A stretch of DNA of 64,000 bases from an uncultured Desulfovibrio sp. (GTDB lineage: Bacteria > Desulfobacterota > Desulfovibrionia > Desulfovibrionales > Desulfovibrionaceae), in contig CAJXRQ010000007.1 in the NCBI GenBank assembly GCA_913060505.1, positions 1 through 64,000 on the forward strand. Reading direction: 5' to 3'. The position numbers were made by a program, and so were the translations under genes. Positions 25,142 through 37,064 of this stretch are shown piece after piece. The notes beneath the pieces are model-generated. The model was not told the DNA's origin. It saw only the letters and a program-made list of their open reading frames with translations, and did no database searches. Every line of letters begins with the position of its first letter. The first letter of the stretch is position 1.

Positions 25142-26068
25142 ATGGATATTCATTATCTCGTTCACGAATGTCATGATCCCGAAACGTTGCAGCGCCTCTT
25201 TTATTATGAGCGCTATTCATGGCTGGCCCTTTCACAGGACATGGCTGCCGTCATTTCCACGGACGGCATGTTTGAGGATGTAAACACCCATTGGGAAATG
25301 GCGACCGGACACAGCCGGGAAACCATGCAGCACTCCTACCTGACCGAGTACATCCATTTCGACGACCGGGAGCAGGCCCTTGCGGCATTGCAGGCGCTTA
25401 TCACTGCGGACATTGCATCCACTTCATTCTCTTTCCGGTTTCTGCAAGAAAACGGGGATTACTGCCGTACCAACTGGAACGTTGTCTATTCACCGGATCA
25501 CGAATCATACTTTTGTGTGGTTCGCTGCCTGAGCAGTCAGGTCAAACCAGAGCAACTGGCTTACCGCGATGCGTTGACGGGCCTGAAGAACCGTCTGGCC
25601 CTCGACGAACAGCTGCCCAAAGACCTGAGCAGGGCGCGAGACATCGGAACAGGCGCTGCCGTCATTTTTCTTGATCTGGACGGATTCAAACAGGTCAACG
25701 ATTCGCTTGGACACAAAGCCGGAGACAGTCTGCTCATGCGGACAGCCAAGCGTTTGACCGACTGTATCGGGAACAGGGGGAGTGTCTACAGGCTGGCCGG
25801 AGACGAATTCATCGTCGTTCTGGCGAGAAATCAGGATAAGGACACGGCCAAGGCCGTAGCAACGGAAATTGTCGAAACCCTTGCCCATCCATACAACCTT
25901 GAGGAGGCAAGCGTACGAACCAGCGCCAGCCTCGGACTGGCTCTCTTTCCGGACGATGCCAATCACCCGGTGGATCTTTTGGACAAGGCGGACAAGGCCA
26001 TGTATCACGTCAAGCGCAACGGCAAAAACGGGCTGGCCTTTTACGCCGAGCTTCCGCAATTGGGCTGA
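25142..26068 (+). CDS. PAS-GGDEF diguanylate cyclase
   Basis: A 308-residue cytoplasmic protein: an N-terminal PAS-like sensor (about 20-145, with DGMFEDVNTHWEMATGHSRE and a C-terminal PAC-type strand), then a GGDEF domain (about 150-305) with DALTGLKNRLAL, FLDLDGFKQVNDSLGHKAGD and the active site RLAGDEFIV. The first Gly of GGDEF is Ala, a change found in active enzymes; an upstream RxxD inhibitory site is not obvious. Probably makes cyclic di-GMP in response to a signal on the PAS domain. No membrane segment. Starts 40 bp after the NlpC gene. Confidence 0.92.
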   Translation: MDIHYLVHECHDPETLQRLFYYERYSWLALSQDMAAVISTDGMFEDVNTHWEMATGHSRETMQHSYLTEYIHFDDREQALAALQALITADIASTSFSFRFLQENGDYCRTNWNVVYSPDHESYFCVVRCLSSQVKPEQLAYRDALTGLKNRLALDEQLPKDLSRARDIGTGAAVIFLDLDGFKQVNDSLGHKAGDSLLMRTAKRLTDCIGNRGSVYRLAGDEFIVVLARNQDKDTAKAVATEIVETLAHPYNLEEASVRTSASLGLALFPDDANHPVDLLDKADKAMYHVKRNGKNGLAFYAELPQLG

Positions 26069-26088
26069 ACCAACCGGCTCCTGACCAA

Positions 26089-26322
26089 TCAGGCCGTATC
26101 CTTGGTTCCGGAATAGGTAAACGCGCCCTTGTTCATCTTGACAAAACCGCCCTTGTCGATGCCCACGGCATTACCGCACGAGCAAAACACCTTGCCGTTT
26201 CTTTCTTCCATGCACCACACCTTGCGAATACGGCTCCGGTGGCAACGCAGAACCTCCCCTGGACCTATCTTGTAGTATTTCCAGAGCTTTGCACGGCATT
26301 TCGAACATTTGAGAGTCAGCAT
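26089..26322 (-). CDS. Small zinc-ribbon protein
   Basis: A 77-residue protein with two cysteine pairs: LKCSKCRAKLW near the N-terminus, then a CHRSRIRKVWC segment and FCSCGNAVG. The spacing suggests a zinc ribbon. It is small and basic, with no signal peptide. It reads like a conserved hypothetical protein of sulfate reducers; a nucleic-acid or protein-binding role is possible but unproven. Convergent with the GGDEF gene (21 bp gap) and 44 bp downstream of the GT20 gene on the same strand. Ribosome site weak. Confidence 0.7.
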   Translation of the reverse strand: MLTLKCSKCRAKLWKYYKIGPGEVLRCHRSRIRKVWCMEERNGKVFCSCGNAVGIDKGGFVKMNKGAFTYSGTKDTA

Positions 26323-26366
26323 CAGTCAAGCATAGTGCATGCAGACATGGAACAAAAGCAAACGGC

Positions 26367-27839
26367 TCAACACTTTTCGAACTGCACGGTTTCCACAGAC
26401 GGAAAGTCTTCGAGATTTTTGGAGAAACTTGCCTGCAAAAAGGAATCGACCCACCAAAAAATATTATACGACCGAACATGGTCCCGAAGAGCGGTCATCA
26501 TACGCTTCCGTTCGCCCTTGTCCCAATGGAAGGCCTGATTCACGGCACGCGCCACACCCTCAAGATCATACGGATTCACAAGATAGGCAAATTCCTGCAT
26601 CTGAGCGGCAGCCCCTGCAAATTCACTCAGAATGAGAACACCGGTTTCGGACGTGTTGCAGGCGCAGTATTCCTTGGCCACGAGATTCATTCCGTCTCTC
26701 AGGGGCGTAACCAAAGCGATATCAGCGGCGGCGTAATAGGCCACCAGATCCTCGCGATTCAAATTGCGGTAATGGTAATGGATGGGTACCCATCCCGGAA
26801 AGGAGAACTCCCCATTGACCCGCCCCACCAAAAGGTCGATCTCGTCCCGCAGTTCCTTGTACTCTTCCACGTCTTCACGGCTGGGGACGGCGACCTGCAC
26901 GAAATTCACGCGCCCGGTCAGCTCCGGGAAGCGCCGGAGAAGCGCCCGGATGGCCAGAATCCGCTCGGGAATGCCCTTGGTATAGTCCAGACGGTCAACT
27001 CCGAGAATGATCTTGCGATGCTTGAGGGCCTCACGCAGCTTGAATGTTTTCTGAACCACGTCCTCCCGCTGGGCAAGATTCGCAAACTGGTTGAAGTCGA
27101 TGCTGATGGGAAACGCTCCGGCCCGGAATTCATGGCCGTCCATGTGAATGGTAACGACAGCCCCCTCCCCGTCAACCGAGCATTCGGGAATGAAATGGCT
27201 CACGCAACGCACGAAATTGTCCCGGTCCTGCGTGGTTTGAAATCCCACCATATCGAACTCCGTCAGGGCCTGAATAATCTTCCAACGCCACGGCAATTTC
27301 ATGAAAATATCCGGCGTGGGGAAAGGAATATGCAGAAAAAAACCGGTACTGCGTTTGACGCCCATGCTTTTGAGAAAAAACGCCTGATGCATGAGGTGAT
27401 AATCATGCACCCATACGTAATCCTCCGGTGCCGTATGGCGGGCCACCTGCTCGGCAAACCTGAAATTCACATCCAGATAGGTCTGCCAGTATGCGGGATC
27501 AAAATGGCAACGCGTCTGCAAATCATGAAAAAGAGGCCAAACGACTTCGTTGGAAAAGCCGAAATAATATTCCCGGACTTCTTTTTCGGTCAATTGCACG
27601 GTGCGCAACTCATACCCGGCCCTGGCCGAAAAGCCTTCCAGCAATTCTTCCACATTCAGGGAAGGATCAGACGCACCGGACCAGCCTATCCACACGCCGC
27701 CACGGTCCCGCAGCACCGGAGCCAGTGCGGAAACCAATCCTCCCGCACCGGGTTTGACAACCCATTCACCGCCCTCGTTCTTCAGGGCCACGGGAAGCCT
27801 GTTGGAAACAACAACCAGCCGTTTCAGTCCGGGTTCCAT
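26367..27839 (-). CDS. otsA: GT20 trehalose-6-phosphate synthase (or glucosylglycerol-phosphate synthase)
   Basis: A 490-residue retaining glycosyltransferase that joins a nucleotide-glucose to glucose-6-phosphate (OtsA) or glycerol-3-phosphate (GgpS). Seen: [11 protein letters not shown], the glycine loop [42 protein letters not shown] and [16 protein letters not shown]. Residues at VSNRLP and HDYHLM match the OtsA binding pocket, but GgpS is close enough that I would not exclude it. AAGGAG precedes the ATG at 27839. No OtsB-type phosphatase lies beside it in this window, unlike most otsBA pairs. Role: compatible solute for osmotic stress. Confidence 0.85.
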   Translation of the reverse strand: MEPGLKRLVVVSNRLPVALKNEGGEWVVKPGAGGLVSALAPVLRDRGGVWIGWSGASDPSLNVEELLEGFSARAGYELRTVQLTEKEVREYYFGFSNEVVWPLFHDLQTRCHFDPAYWQTYLDVNFRFAEQVARHTAPEDYVWVHDYHLMHQAFFLKSMGVKRSTGFFLHIPFPTPDIFMKLPWRWKIIQALTEFDMVGFQTTQDRDNFVRCVSHFIPECSVDGEGAVVTIHMDGHEFRAGAFPISIDFNQFANLAQREDVVQKTFKLREALKHRKIILGVDRLDYTKGIPERILAIRALLRRFPELTGRVNFVQVAVPSREDVEEYKELRDEIDLLVGRVNGEFSFPGWVPIHYHYRNLNREDLVAYYAAADIALVTPLRDGMNLVAKEYCACNTSETGVLILSEFAGAAAQMQEFAYLVNPYDLEGVARAVNQAFHWDKGERKRMMTALRDHVRSYNIFWWVDSFLQASFSKNLEDFPSVETVQFEKC

Positions 27840-27962
27840 GCGTCATTTCTCCTTGGAGCTCTTGAATAACCTTTGTTTGCCAGCATATATGTTTTAGCTG
27901 CCTTTGCGGCCAAGTGCAAGGCGACACCCGTTACCAACTGGTGAAAAAATTGTTCTCCCCGG

Positions 27963-27990
27963 TTGACAAGCAACAATCACTGGTTATCTA
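27963..27990 (+). promoter_or_regulatory. Possible groESL promoter
   Basis: A perfect -35 hexamer TTGACA (27963-27968) is followed after 16 bases by TATCTA, a poor -10. It lies 70 bp before groES. No CIRCE inverted repeat (TTAGCACTC-N9-GAGTGCTAA) is present between otsA and groES. Confidence 0.4.
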
Positions 27991-28058
27991 TCACCAACCG
28001 CATGACGTCCATGCGCTCCATGCGCATTATTCAAATACTTTCTCAAGGAGTTACCGAC

Positions 28059-28319
28059 ATGGGACTGAAACCGCTGCATGACCGTGTTATCGTGAAACGG
28101 ACCGAAGAACAGGAAACCACTGCCGGGGGCATCATCATCCCGGATTCCGCCAAGGAAAAGCCGCAGGGCGGCGAGATTCTGGCCGCCGGCCCCGAGTGCA
28201 AAACGCTCAAGGCCGGTAATTCCGTTCTCTTTGCCAAATATGCCGGAACCGAATTCGCCATGGACGGCGAAGACCTGCTGATCATGCGCGAAGACGACAT
28301 TCTGGGCGTTTTCGAATAA
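28059..28319 (+). CDS. groES: Co-chaperonin GroES
   Basis: An 86-residue co-chaperonin forming the heptameric lid of GroEL. The ATG at 28059 has AAGGAG 9 bases upstream; the longer frame is not supported. Features: [32 protein letters not shown] (mobile loop with GGIIIP), then EILAAGP, and the end [14 protein letters not shown]-like pattern ([14 protein letters not shown]). Slightly shorter than the usual 95-97 residues. It is followed 31 bp later by groEL. Confidence 0.96.
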   Translation: MGLKPLHDRVIVKRTEEQETTAGGIIIPDSAKEKPQGGEILAAGPECKTLKAGNSVLFAKYAGTEFAMDGEDLLIMREDDILGVFE

Positions 28320-28347
28320 CCACTAAAGCAATAGCATCAAGGAATGA

Positions 28348-29946
<1,599 letters not shown>

Positions 29947-29971
29947 TCGTCAACCGATACGTCATAAAAAA

Positions 29972-30003
29972 GGGAGGCCTGTTTTCAGGTCTCCCTTTTC
30001 TTG
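29972..30003 (+). terminator. groESL terminator
   Basis: Arms GGGAGGCCTG and CAGGTCTCCC with a TTTT loop are followed by TTTTCTTG, 25 bp past groEL. Confidence 0.9.
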
Positions 30004-30112
30004 TTATAGACTGGCCTTTTTGTCTTTTTCCTCATTATCATGGCAGGAAAAGGTGAAGCTCTCTAAACTGGGGATCCCGCATCATAACAACTGATAAACG
30101 GCAAAAACGTCC

Positions 30113-32719
30113 ATGAAGCTCAGCGAACTGATTGACATACAAAAACTGCATGAGCTGGCGGCCAATTTCCAGGACATGTTCGACGTGCCCTGCAGGATCC
30201 TTGACGCCGACACGCCGTTTCCCTCTCCCGGTTCACGAAAGACGATCTGCGCCAAGCATCAACGCATGGATTCCGGCAAAAAATGCCAGGCACGCTGGGA
30301 AGGGATAGGGATGTCGCTGACCAAGGGGAAACCCATCACCTCCCGCTGCCCCATGGGCCTGCATGACATGGCGCTTCCTGTTATGATCGACGGCTTGCTG
30401 GCCGGCTCCATCATCGTCGGACCGTTCCGAATCGAGGAACCGGACCGGGATCAGGTGGCCAAAATGGCCAACGCGCTGGGCATGGACGAAGAAACGCTTT
30501 TCAGGGAACACGAAGCCGCACCGTATATCCGTCCGGAAAAAATTCCGGCGCTTGAAAAATATTTGATAGGTATTGCGGGCCTCATCATGGAACTGGGCAA
30601 GGATAACAAACAACTGGCCGCAGCGGAAAAGGAACTGCGCAGGGCCGGGACCGACCTGGAAAAGAAAATCACCGAACGTACGGCCGAACTGAAAGAAACG
30701 GAGCGTCGTCTCAACGATGCCCAGCACATCGCCAAAACGGGCAGTTTCCAGCAGAACCTTGAAACCGGAATATGCTGGTGGTCTGACGAAATGTACCGTC
30801 AGCTCGGCTATGAGATTAATGAACAGTTCTGTTCGCTCGAAAATTTTCTGGAACGGTTGCACCCGGAAGAAAAGCCCGGTTTTCAGGAGCTCATGCAAAC
30901 CAGCATAGCCGAGTGCAGGAATTTTGACATGGAACTGCGCATCATCACGCCACAATCCAGAGAGCGCTGGTTCTTTGCCCAGTTTTATGTGGACTGCCGG
31001 ACACCGGGTGAGGCGTTCAGGATACGTGGTGCCCTGCGCAACATCACTTTCCGCAAAAAAATCGAGATGGAGCTGCTTCGCGTCAACCGTTTGCAACAAC
31101 GTATTCTGGATAACAGTATCCTCGGCATAGCCCTGCTCAGAAATCGCCGTTTTGTTTGGCTCAACCAACGCGCTGCGGACATTGCCCGGCACCCGTTGGA
31201 AGAAATGATCGGTTCCTCGACCCGCATGGTTCATATGGACGAGAAACAATATACGATCACAAAAAATGCTTCACTCAGCCTGTTCGCCAGCGGACAACCC
31301 TATGACGCCGTGAACCAGTTCAAGGGCGCAGACGGTTCATCGTTCTGGTGCCGAACAGTAGCCTCGCCTCTGGACTGGGACAATCCCGAAGAAGGGTCCA
31401 TCTGGCTTATTGAAGACGTGACTGCACGTCAGAACGCCCAGCGGGAACTCGTGCGCTCCCGTCAGGAGCTTCAATCCATCTTCAACAATTCCCAAGTGGG
31501 CATCGTGATGCTGCAAAACGGCCGCGTCATTGCCCGCGCCAACAGGCGGCTGGCCGAAATCCTCGGATACGATTCCGCCGAGTCCATGCTGGGAAAGGAC
31601 ATTCGTGAAATTCATATTTCGGAAGAGGCCTACCGGGAATTTGGTGAAACCTATTATCCCAAACTCACTGAAGGAGAATTGAGCCAGATCGAGTACCAAT
31701 TGCGCCGCAAAGACGGCAGCGTCGTATGGTGCGCCCTGTCCGGAAAGGCCATGGACCTGGCCTCACCCCCGGATCTGGACAAAGGCGTCATCTGGATTCT
31801 GGAGGACATCAGCAAGCGCAAACGGGCAGAAAAAGCCCTGTATGCCAGTGAACGCCGATTCCGTGCCATCTTCAACCATGCGGGCGTAGGCATCTGCACC
31901 CTGAACAAAGACGGCCTTATCCAACGCATCAATAACCGCATGTCCATGCTGGTGGGCTATTCGGATTACGATCTGGTAGGAATGAACATCAGTGAAGTTA
32001 CGCATGAGGACGACCGCAAGGCGGACAAAGACCTCAATAGCCGCCTCTGGATACGCGACATTCCCATGTACGTGCGAGAAAAACGGTATGTCCGCCGGGA
32101 CGGGACAGAAGTATGGGGTCGTGTGACGACCACTATTGTCCATGACGATGAGAACAGCCCCCAATACATTCTTCAGGTCACGGAGAACATTCACGAACGC
32201 AAACGGCTGGAAGCCGAACTCCTGCGCATGGCCAAGACTGACGCCCTGACAGGGGTGAACAACCGTTACTCGTTCCTTGAACACAGCATCAAGGAATTTG
32301 AACGCTTCAAGCGTTACGGAACCCCGTGCAGCGTGCTGCTGCTCGACGTAGACCATTTCAAGGACATTAATGACACCTATGGGCACATGGCTGGCGACAC
32401 CGTGCTCAAGGCATTGGCCACAACATGCGTTTCCATTCTTCGCAGCACGGATATCTTTGGACGCATGGGCGGAGAGGAATTTGCCGCACTGCTCGTGGAA
32501 ACCTCGCTGGAACAGGCATACGCCGTAGCCGAACGCATGCGGGGAGCCATTGAAGAGCTTGTCGTCCCGTCCGATGGCGAGGATATCCGGTTCACGGTAA
32601 GCATCGGAGTCACGGAATTACAGCCTGACGACAAAACCCTTGAGAGAACACAGCACCGTGCCGACGAGCTTATGTACGAAGCCAAGGCGCAAGGAAGAAA
32701 CCGGGTGATCAGGGGATAG
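30113..32719 (+). CDS. PocR-PAS-GGDEF sensor, predicted diguanylate cyclase
   Basis: An 868-residue cytoplasmic protein. The N-terminal ~165 residues are a PocR ligand-binding domain (FQDMFDVPCRILD, KKCQARWEG, ITSRCPMGLHDMALPVMIDG, GPFRIEEPD), with the Cys residues typical of that family. A charged coiled coil (about 165-205, KELRRAGTDLEKKITERTAE) leads to four PAS repeats, each ending in a PAC-like strand (LRNITFRKK, WLIEDVTARQ, WILEDISKRK, LQVTENIHERK). The last ~165 residues are GGDEF with the active-site variant RMGGEEFAALL and DVDHFKDINDTYGHMAGD. No EAL or membrane segments are seen. PocR domains bind small metabolites, so a metabolite-controlled c-di-GMP output is probable. It overlaps the start region of the TPR gene. 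Confidence 0.9.
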   Translation: MKLSELIDIQKLHELAANFQDMFDVPCRILDADTPFPSPGSRKTICAKHQRMDSGKKCQARWEGIGMSLTKGKPITSRCPMGLHDMALPVMIDGLLAGSIIVGPFRIEEPDRDQVAKMANALGMDEETLFREHEAAPYIRPEKIPALEKYLIGIAGLIMELGKDNKQLAAAEKELRRAGTDLEKKITERTAELKETERRLNDAQHIAKTGSFQQNLETGICWWSDEMYRQLGYEINEQFCSLENFLERLHPEEKPGFQELMQTSIAECRNFDMELRIITPQSRERWFFAQFYVDCRTPGEAFRIRGALRNITFRKKIEMELLRVNRLQQRILDNSILGIALLRNRRFVWLNQRAADIARHPLEEMIGSSTRMVHMDEKQYTITKNASLSLFASGQPYDAVNQFKGADGSSFWCRTVASPLDWDNPEEGSIWLIEDVTARQNAQRELVRSRQELQSIFNNSQVGIVMLQNGRVIARANRRLAEILGYDSAESMLGKDIREIHISEEAYREFGETYYPKLTEGELSQIEYQLRRKDGSVVWCALSGKAMDLASPPDLDKGVIWILEDISKRKRAEKALYASERRFRAIFNHAGVGICTLNKDGLIQRINNRMSMLVGYSDYDLVGMNISEVTHEDDRKADKDLNSRLWIRDIPMYVREKRYVRRDGTEVWGRVTTTIVHDDENSPQYILQVTENIHERKRLEAELLRMAKTDALTGVNNRYSFLEHSIKEFERFKRYGTPCSVLLLDVDHFKDINDTYGHMAGDTVLKALATTCVSILRSTDIFGRMGGEEFAALLVETSLEQAYAVAERMRGAIEELVVPSDGEDIRFTVSIGVTELQPDDKTLERTQHRADELMYEAKAQGRNRVIRG

Positions 32720-32721
32720 TG

Positions 32722-33273
32722 ATGGGCTTTCTGGACAGGCTGGCTCCACTGGACGCCCGGGGAGAAAAAAATTTCAACAGGGCCATGCAAGCGGAACTGC
32801 GCCGGGACTTTTCCGAGGCTGAATCCCGTTTCACCAAATGCGCGGACGCCCTGACAACACTGCTGGATAAAAAGCGGGAAAAGGGCAAACAACCTCTTGT
32901 TCGCCATCTGGTCATGGCAGGCATCGCCTGTGTTCGCATTGGCCGGGACGAACAGGCTCTCGCTTTTCTCGAACAAGCCATATCATTGCGCGACGATATC
33001 CCCGATGCATGGTTACATGCAGGCTATGCCTGCGCAAAACTGGGGCAAACCAAACGCGCCGTCGACTACTGGCAATCCTACCCCAAATGGTCCGAAGACC
33101 GTATTGTGTCCAGCGCCCTGCAAAAGATACTGCAAACGTGGCAGGGCAAGGAAACCCCGGACGCAGCAAGCGCATGTGAAGCAATAGCCCAGGCCTATTT
33201 CTCACAAATGCGGCACAACCACGCCCTGCCCCCGGCTCGCAAAGATGCCATGCTCGGCAAACGTGGCTACTGA
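32722..33273 (+). CDS. TPR-like protein
   Basis: A 183-residue, mostly alpha-helical protein. Repeats resembling tetratricopeptide units are visible: AMQAELRRDFSEAESRFTKC, LVMAGIACVRIGRDEQALAFLEQAI and AWLHAGYACAKLGQTKRAVDYW. No signal peptide or membrane segment. The GTG at 32719 or the ATG at 32722 could be the start; the stop codon TAG of the GGDEF protein (32717-32719) touches it, which suggests translational coupling and a joint role, perhaps as a protein-interaction partner. Function beyond that is unknown. Confidence 0.8.
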   Translation: MGFLDRLAPLDARGEKNFNRAMQAELRRDFSEAESRFTKCADALTTLLDKKREKGKQPLVRHLVMAGIACVRIGRDEQALAFLEQAISLRDDIPDAWLHAGYACAKLGQTKRAVDYWQSYPKWSEDRIVSSALQKILQTWQGKETPDAASACEAIAQAYFSQMRHNHALPPARKDAMLGKRGY

Positions 33274-33282
33274 TAACGTCCA

Positions 33283-35385
33283 CTAATACTTTTCAAAATC
33301 ATCACTTTCATCCGGCACGCGCCCCGGAGGCAACGGGGGCGGCGTCAAGGATTGCGCCCTGACTAGCGTTTTGCCCTTCATGCTTGAAGGTTCATGCCCG
33401 TTGACACGGAAAAACGACATGGTGGCCTGCAATCCTTCGGCCTGGCTGGCAAATTCCTCGGCAGTGGAAGCCATTTCCTCGGCGGCCGTAGCGTTTTGCT
33501 GGATGACCGTATCCAATTGATGCACGGCTGTTTCCACCTGCTCCACCCCGTAGCTCTGCTCATCGCAAGCCTTGGAAATCTGGCTTACCAATTGGGCTGT
33601 CTTGCGGATTTCCGGCACAATCTGTTCAAATAATTCTCCCACCTTTCCCGCCATCTCAACACTTTGGCTGGAAAGCTCCGAGACTTCTCCCGCAATTTTC
33701 CCGCTTCGTTCCGCAAGCGTGCGCACTTCGGCAGCGACCACGGCAAAGCCTTTGCCCTGCTCCCCGGCACGGGCAGCTTCAATAGCCGCATTCAAGGCCA
33801 GCAGGTTGGTCTGTCGGGCGATCTCCTCTATGGAAGAAACCTTTTCCGCAATCTCCTGCATCACGTCCACGCTTTGCTGAACCGCTTTACCGCCCTTTTC
33901 GGTTTCCCCGGCCGCATGCCCTGCTATTTCATCGGTTTTCCGGGCGTTTTCAGCGTTATCACGAATACTCCCGGCCATCTGCACGATGGAAGCGTTAACC
34001 TCTTCCACGGATGCGGCCTGTTCCGTGCTGCCCTGTGATAACGCCTCCGAGGACGAAGACAGCTCCTGACTGCCGGCGGAAACGTTCTCCGTGGCCTGCT
34101 GAACCTCGGAAACCAGATTGCTGAGCTTGCCGGTCATGCCCCACATGGCCTTGTATATACCCATTGCACCACGCTTGGGTTCAACAAAATTCACCATGAG
34201 ATCCCCGCCGGCAACACGACCAGCAATGTGAGCTATATCCTCCGGTTCCCCGCCGATTGTATCCGTTATCCTGCGCGCAAACAGCATGCTCACAACCGCC
34301 GCCAGCAAGGCGAGTCCCAGCGCAATAAACAGCAATACAGTCAACATGGAGGTAACAGTATTCCCCAAAGCGGTCTGCTTTTCCGCAATTCGATCATCAA
34401 TATCGTCCACATACGCACCCATCCCCACGACCCAGCCCCATGGCTTGAAAAGCTTCACAAAGGTGAGTTTGGGAACGGCCCCTTCCTTGCCGGGGCGTGT
34501 CCACCAATAGGTCACAAAGCCCTGACCTTCCTTTTGGGCGACATCCAGCATGTTTGCGAACAGACGGTTGCCACGTTTATCCTGCAACTGCATGAGATTT
34601 TTACCCACGATGTCAGGATTGGTGGGGTGCATAACGCTTTTGCCATCCACACCGTTGATGAAGAAATAGTTACCATCGGCAAGGCGCATGGCCGCAACCC
34701 TTTCCAGGGCTTCGGCTTTCATTTGTGCGGAAATTTCGTCAATCCAGGCTCCGGTTCCCACAACCCAGCCAAGCTCTGGCAACAGACGCACATAGGAAAC
34801 CTTGAGGCGGGGCTGCGTTTCACCGGGACGCGGCCACCAGTATGATGTCATCCCTTCCCCACTGGCTCGGGCAAGGGTCGAGATATCACGAATAAAATAG
34901 CTGCCCTTGGAATCTTTGAGAGCACTCAGATCCTTGCCCTGCAACTCGGGATTGGGATGAACCACCATCCGGTTTTCCAGATCATTGATCCAGACGTAGT
35001 TATCGCCATCGTAGCGGGCGGCAAGCACTGTTTTGCGGATCTCTTCCTCCAATTCCTCGGGGGTAAGCACCTTGCCCAGCCGTTCCACCAAATCCACGAT
35101 CTGATTATATACCGCATCAACCACGCGCTTGAGCACATCCGCCTTTTCCTGCTTGAGTGCCTCCACGTCCTGAGAACGCTGGAAATAGCTTTCCACAGTC
35201 GTGCTGGCTATGCCGACCAGATCCTCAAGCTCCCGCTTTTGATTCGCCATGGCCTCATTTCGATAGCTTTCCAGCTCATGGGCAGAATAACTTCTGATGT
35301 CCATCACGAAAACAACGCACAAGACCACTATGGTCACGGCAATAGTCACGACCTGAAACAAGGTCATCCTGGTTTGCAATCTCAT
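33283..35385 (-). CDS. Methyl-accepting chemotaxis protein with two Cache_2-type modules
   Basis: A 700-residue transmembrane receptor. Helix TM1 ([19 protein letters not shown]) is followed by a periplasmic region with two tandem Cache modules: [22 protein letters not shown] and [23 protein letters not shown] are the repeated signatures, each followed by a [16 protein letters not shown] segment. TM2 is at about 345-370, then HAMP, then the cytoplasmic signalling hairpin with [20 protein letters not shown] and the conserved tip [36 protein letters not shown]. Cache modules of this type often sense carboxylates. Convergent with the TPR gene (10 bp gap). Ribosome site GGGAG 5 bases before the ATG at 35385. 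Confidence 0.96.
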   Translation of the reverse strand: MRLQTRMTLFQVVTIAVTIVVLCVVFVMDIRSYSAHELESYRNEAMANQKRELEDLVGIASTTVESYFQRSQDVEALKQEKADVLKRVVDAVYNQIVDLVERLGKVLTPEELEEEIRKTVLAARYDGDNYVWINDLENRMVVHPNPELQGKDLSALKDSKGSYFIRDISTLARASGEGMTSYWWPRPGETQPRLKVSYVRLLPELGWVVGTGAWIDEISAQMKAEALERVAAMRLADGNYFFINGVDGKSVMHPTNPDIVGKNLMQLQDKRGNRLFANMLDVAQKEGQGFVTYWWTRPGKEGAVPKLTFVKLFKPWGWVVGMGAYVDDIDDRIAEKQTALGNTVTSMLTVLLFIALGLALLAAVVSMLFARRITDTIGGEPEDIAHIAGRVAGGDLMVNFVEPKRGAMGIYKAMWGMTGKLSNLVSEVQQATENVSAGSQELSSSSEALSQGSTEQAASVEEVNASIVQMAGSIRDNAENARKTDEIAGHAAGETEKGGKAVQQSVDVMQEIAEKVSSIEEIARQTNLLALNAAIEAARAGEQGKGFAVVAAEVRTLAERSGKIAGEVSELSSQSVEMAGKVGELFEQIVPEIRKTAQLVSQISKACDEQSYGVEQVETAVHQLDTVIQQNATAAEEMASTAEEFASQAEGLQATMSFFRVNGHEPSSMKGKTLVRAQSLTPPPLPPGRVPDESDDFEKY

Positions 35386-35602
35386 GGAGACTCCCTTGCT
35401 AATCCTGCTCTCGTTACCCTACAATGTTTGAAAAAGGATCCTGATGCACGTTACCATAAACGCTGTTTCGTGCAACAGGCAGGGACAAACAATAACCCTC
35501 TGTTTGTTACAAATACGAAACAGATCGGTAAAAGCAGATAACGCCGGAAAAAAGATAGAGGCAAAACAGGTGACTGATTACCAAACGCAAAAGTACGGAT
35601 TC

Positions 35603-36910
35603 ATGATTTCCGTTACGTTCATATTCATATTTATAATGCTCACCCCGAACATCGCGCAGGCAAGAAGTCAATGTACGATTGTCGGTACCAATGATCCGGC
35701 GCAAGATGTAAGGAATGTGCAGACAGCCTTAGACAAAGGCTGTGACGTATTACTTCAGGGCCATTTCGACTTTGGGGAAAAAGGAAGAATCCACATCCGC
35801 AAGGACACAAATATCAAAGGTGAAATAGACTCGCTGGGTTTGCCCACCACGACCATAACAGGCGGATTCTGGCCTTTTCACAGTCCATTGCCGGTTCCCG
35901 GAGCACCTCCGGGCAAAAAAGGACCGCTCATAGATATCCGCAACCTTCATTTCAAAGGCCCGAAAGGCGCGGCCATACATATTGTTTATGCCTCGGGCGT
36001 CACCATTCGCAATATTGACGTGGAAGCCGTGCGCCCACAGGAACTGGCCAAACCGTGGAGGGAATCAGAAACGTTACGCTTTGCCGCCGGGATCGTGGTG
36101 GGCACGCGCCTCGCACACCCGGACTCGCCAATCCGCATGGCCGTAACCGGCGTGGTTTCCATTGAGGACAACCGGCTTTACATGCTCTGTGACAGGCCGA
36201 GCATGACTTCGGGGCATGGCATCATGGCAGACCGCACGTGGGGAACGATCATAACCATAAAAAACAACATGGTCACAAGGGCGTCAAGAAACGGCATCGA
36301 GGCTCTGGACAATGATCGGGGTGGCAATCATGACGCAGCAATCACCATTACCGACAACAAGGTCATCACGGACAACGAGGGCATTTCACATCCCAATATG
36401 TTCACGCCGAACGGCATTGTTGCGGGATGGTTCATGGATACTGCCGGCGGCGTCAACACGCAAAAGAACATTCCCATAGCCGTAACCGGCAATCGTGTGG
36501 AAATGCGGGGCGAATCCTCCACCGGAATACTGCTCTTCAGCGATGGTGTTATCGTGGCGGGAAACGATATTATTGCCGGAGGCGGCGAAAAATCACTGGG
36601 CATTGTCCAAACCGGGTCGCGTGGCCTGATTCTGAACAACCGGATACGCGGCAAGGCCCAATACGCCATATTCAACGTGCCGTTTGAACGCCTGACGGCG
36701 TCGGCAAACAACATCGCCTGGAATGACTTGTCGAATTTTACGGGATTCAAGGGACAAATTCTACTTCATGGAGCCGTGAACATGGTCATTGGCAAAGCCC
36801 TGACCAACGACAAGGGCAAAGCCAATATGCAACGCGAAATCCCTCGTCAGGATCTGCCGGACAGTTCTCTGGAAAATGAAGATTGGGAACCTGTGGACTC
36901 CCTGCCCTGA
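35603..36910 (+). CDS. Exported right-handed beta-helix repeat protein
   Basis: A 435-residue exported protein. The ATG at 35603 starts a signal peptide (MISVTFIFIFIMLTPNIAQA-RS); the frame runs further upstream but without signal or ribosome site. The rest shows serial N-x-V/I-x-x beta-helix rungs, as in PbH1-type pectate-lyase/periplasmic copper-binding proteins (NLHFKGPKGAAIHIV, GVTIRNIDVEAV, VVSIEDNRLY, TIKNNMVTRASRNGIE, ITDNKVITDN, VTGNRVEMRG, GVIVAGNDIIAG, LILNNRIRGK). It could bind or cleave a polysaccharide on the surface, but no catalytic triad can be assigned. Isolated gene, promoter not clear, divergent to the MCP. Confidence 0.8.
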   Translation: MISVTFIFIFIMLTPNIAQARSQCTIVGTNDPAQDVRNVQTALDKGCDVLLQGHFDFGEKGRIHIRKDTNIKGEIDSLGLPTTTITGGFWPFHSPLPVPGAPPGKKGPLIDIRNLHFKGPKGAAIHIVYASGVTIRNIDVEAVRPQELAKPWRESETLRFAAGIVVGTRLAHPDSPIRMAVTGVVSIEDNRLYMLCDRPSMTSGHGIMADRTWGTIITIKNNMVTRASRNGIEALDNDRGGNHDAAITITDNKVITDNEGISHPNMFTPNGIVAGWFMDTAGGVNTQKNIPIAVTGNRVEMRGESSTGILLFSDGVIVAGNDIIAGGGEKSLGIVQTGSRGLILNNRIRGKAQYAIFNVPFERLTASANNIAWNDLSNFTGFKGQILLHGAVNMVIGKALTNDKGKANMQREIPRQDLPDSSLENEDWEPVDSLP

Positions 36911-37001
36911 AGCCGGAACATTTCCTAACCCCGCAGGATAAAAAGCGGACCAGCCCTGAAATTTCCGCAAACAATTTTCATGAACAAAACGCAAGAAGTG
37001 G

Positions 37002-37048
37002 TTGACAGCCTTGCTCCTTCTATGTAGATGATAACGAAATTCAATTTC
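37002..37048 (+). promoter_or_regulatory. DUF2325 gene promoter with Fur-box-like site
   Basis: TTGACA at 37002-37007 is the best -35; a -10-like TAGATG lies 17 bases on. Overlapping and following it, GATAACGAAATTCAATTTC (37030-37048) matches 14 of 19 positions of the Fur consensus. A repressor there would block the promoter. Sites are seen; binding is inference. Confidence 0.45.
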
Positions 37049-37064
37049 AAAAAAGGAGCTCATC

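Noticed and set aside
26478-27869. A 463-codon plus-strand frame opposite the GT20 gene
   Set aside because: The minus strand carries a complete GT20 enzyme; this is a frame shadow.
27840-28058. A CIRCE element before groES
   Set aside because: I looked for TTAGCACTC/GAGTGCTAA halves and found none.
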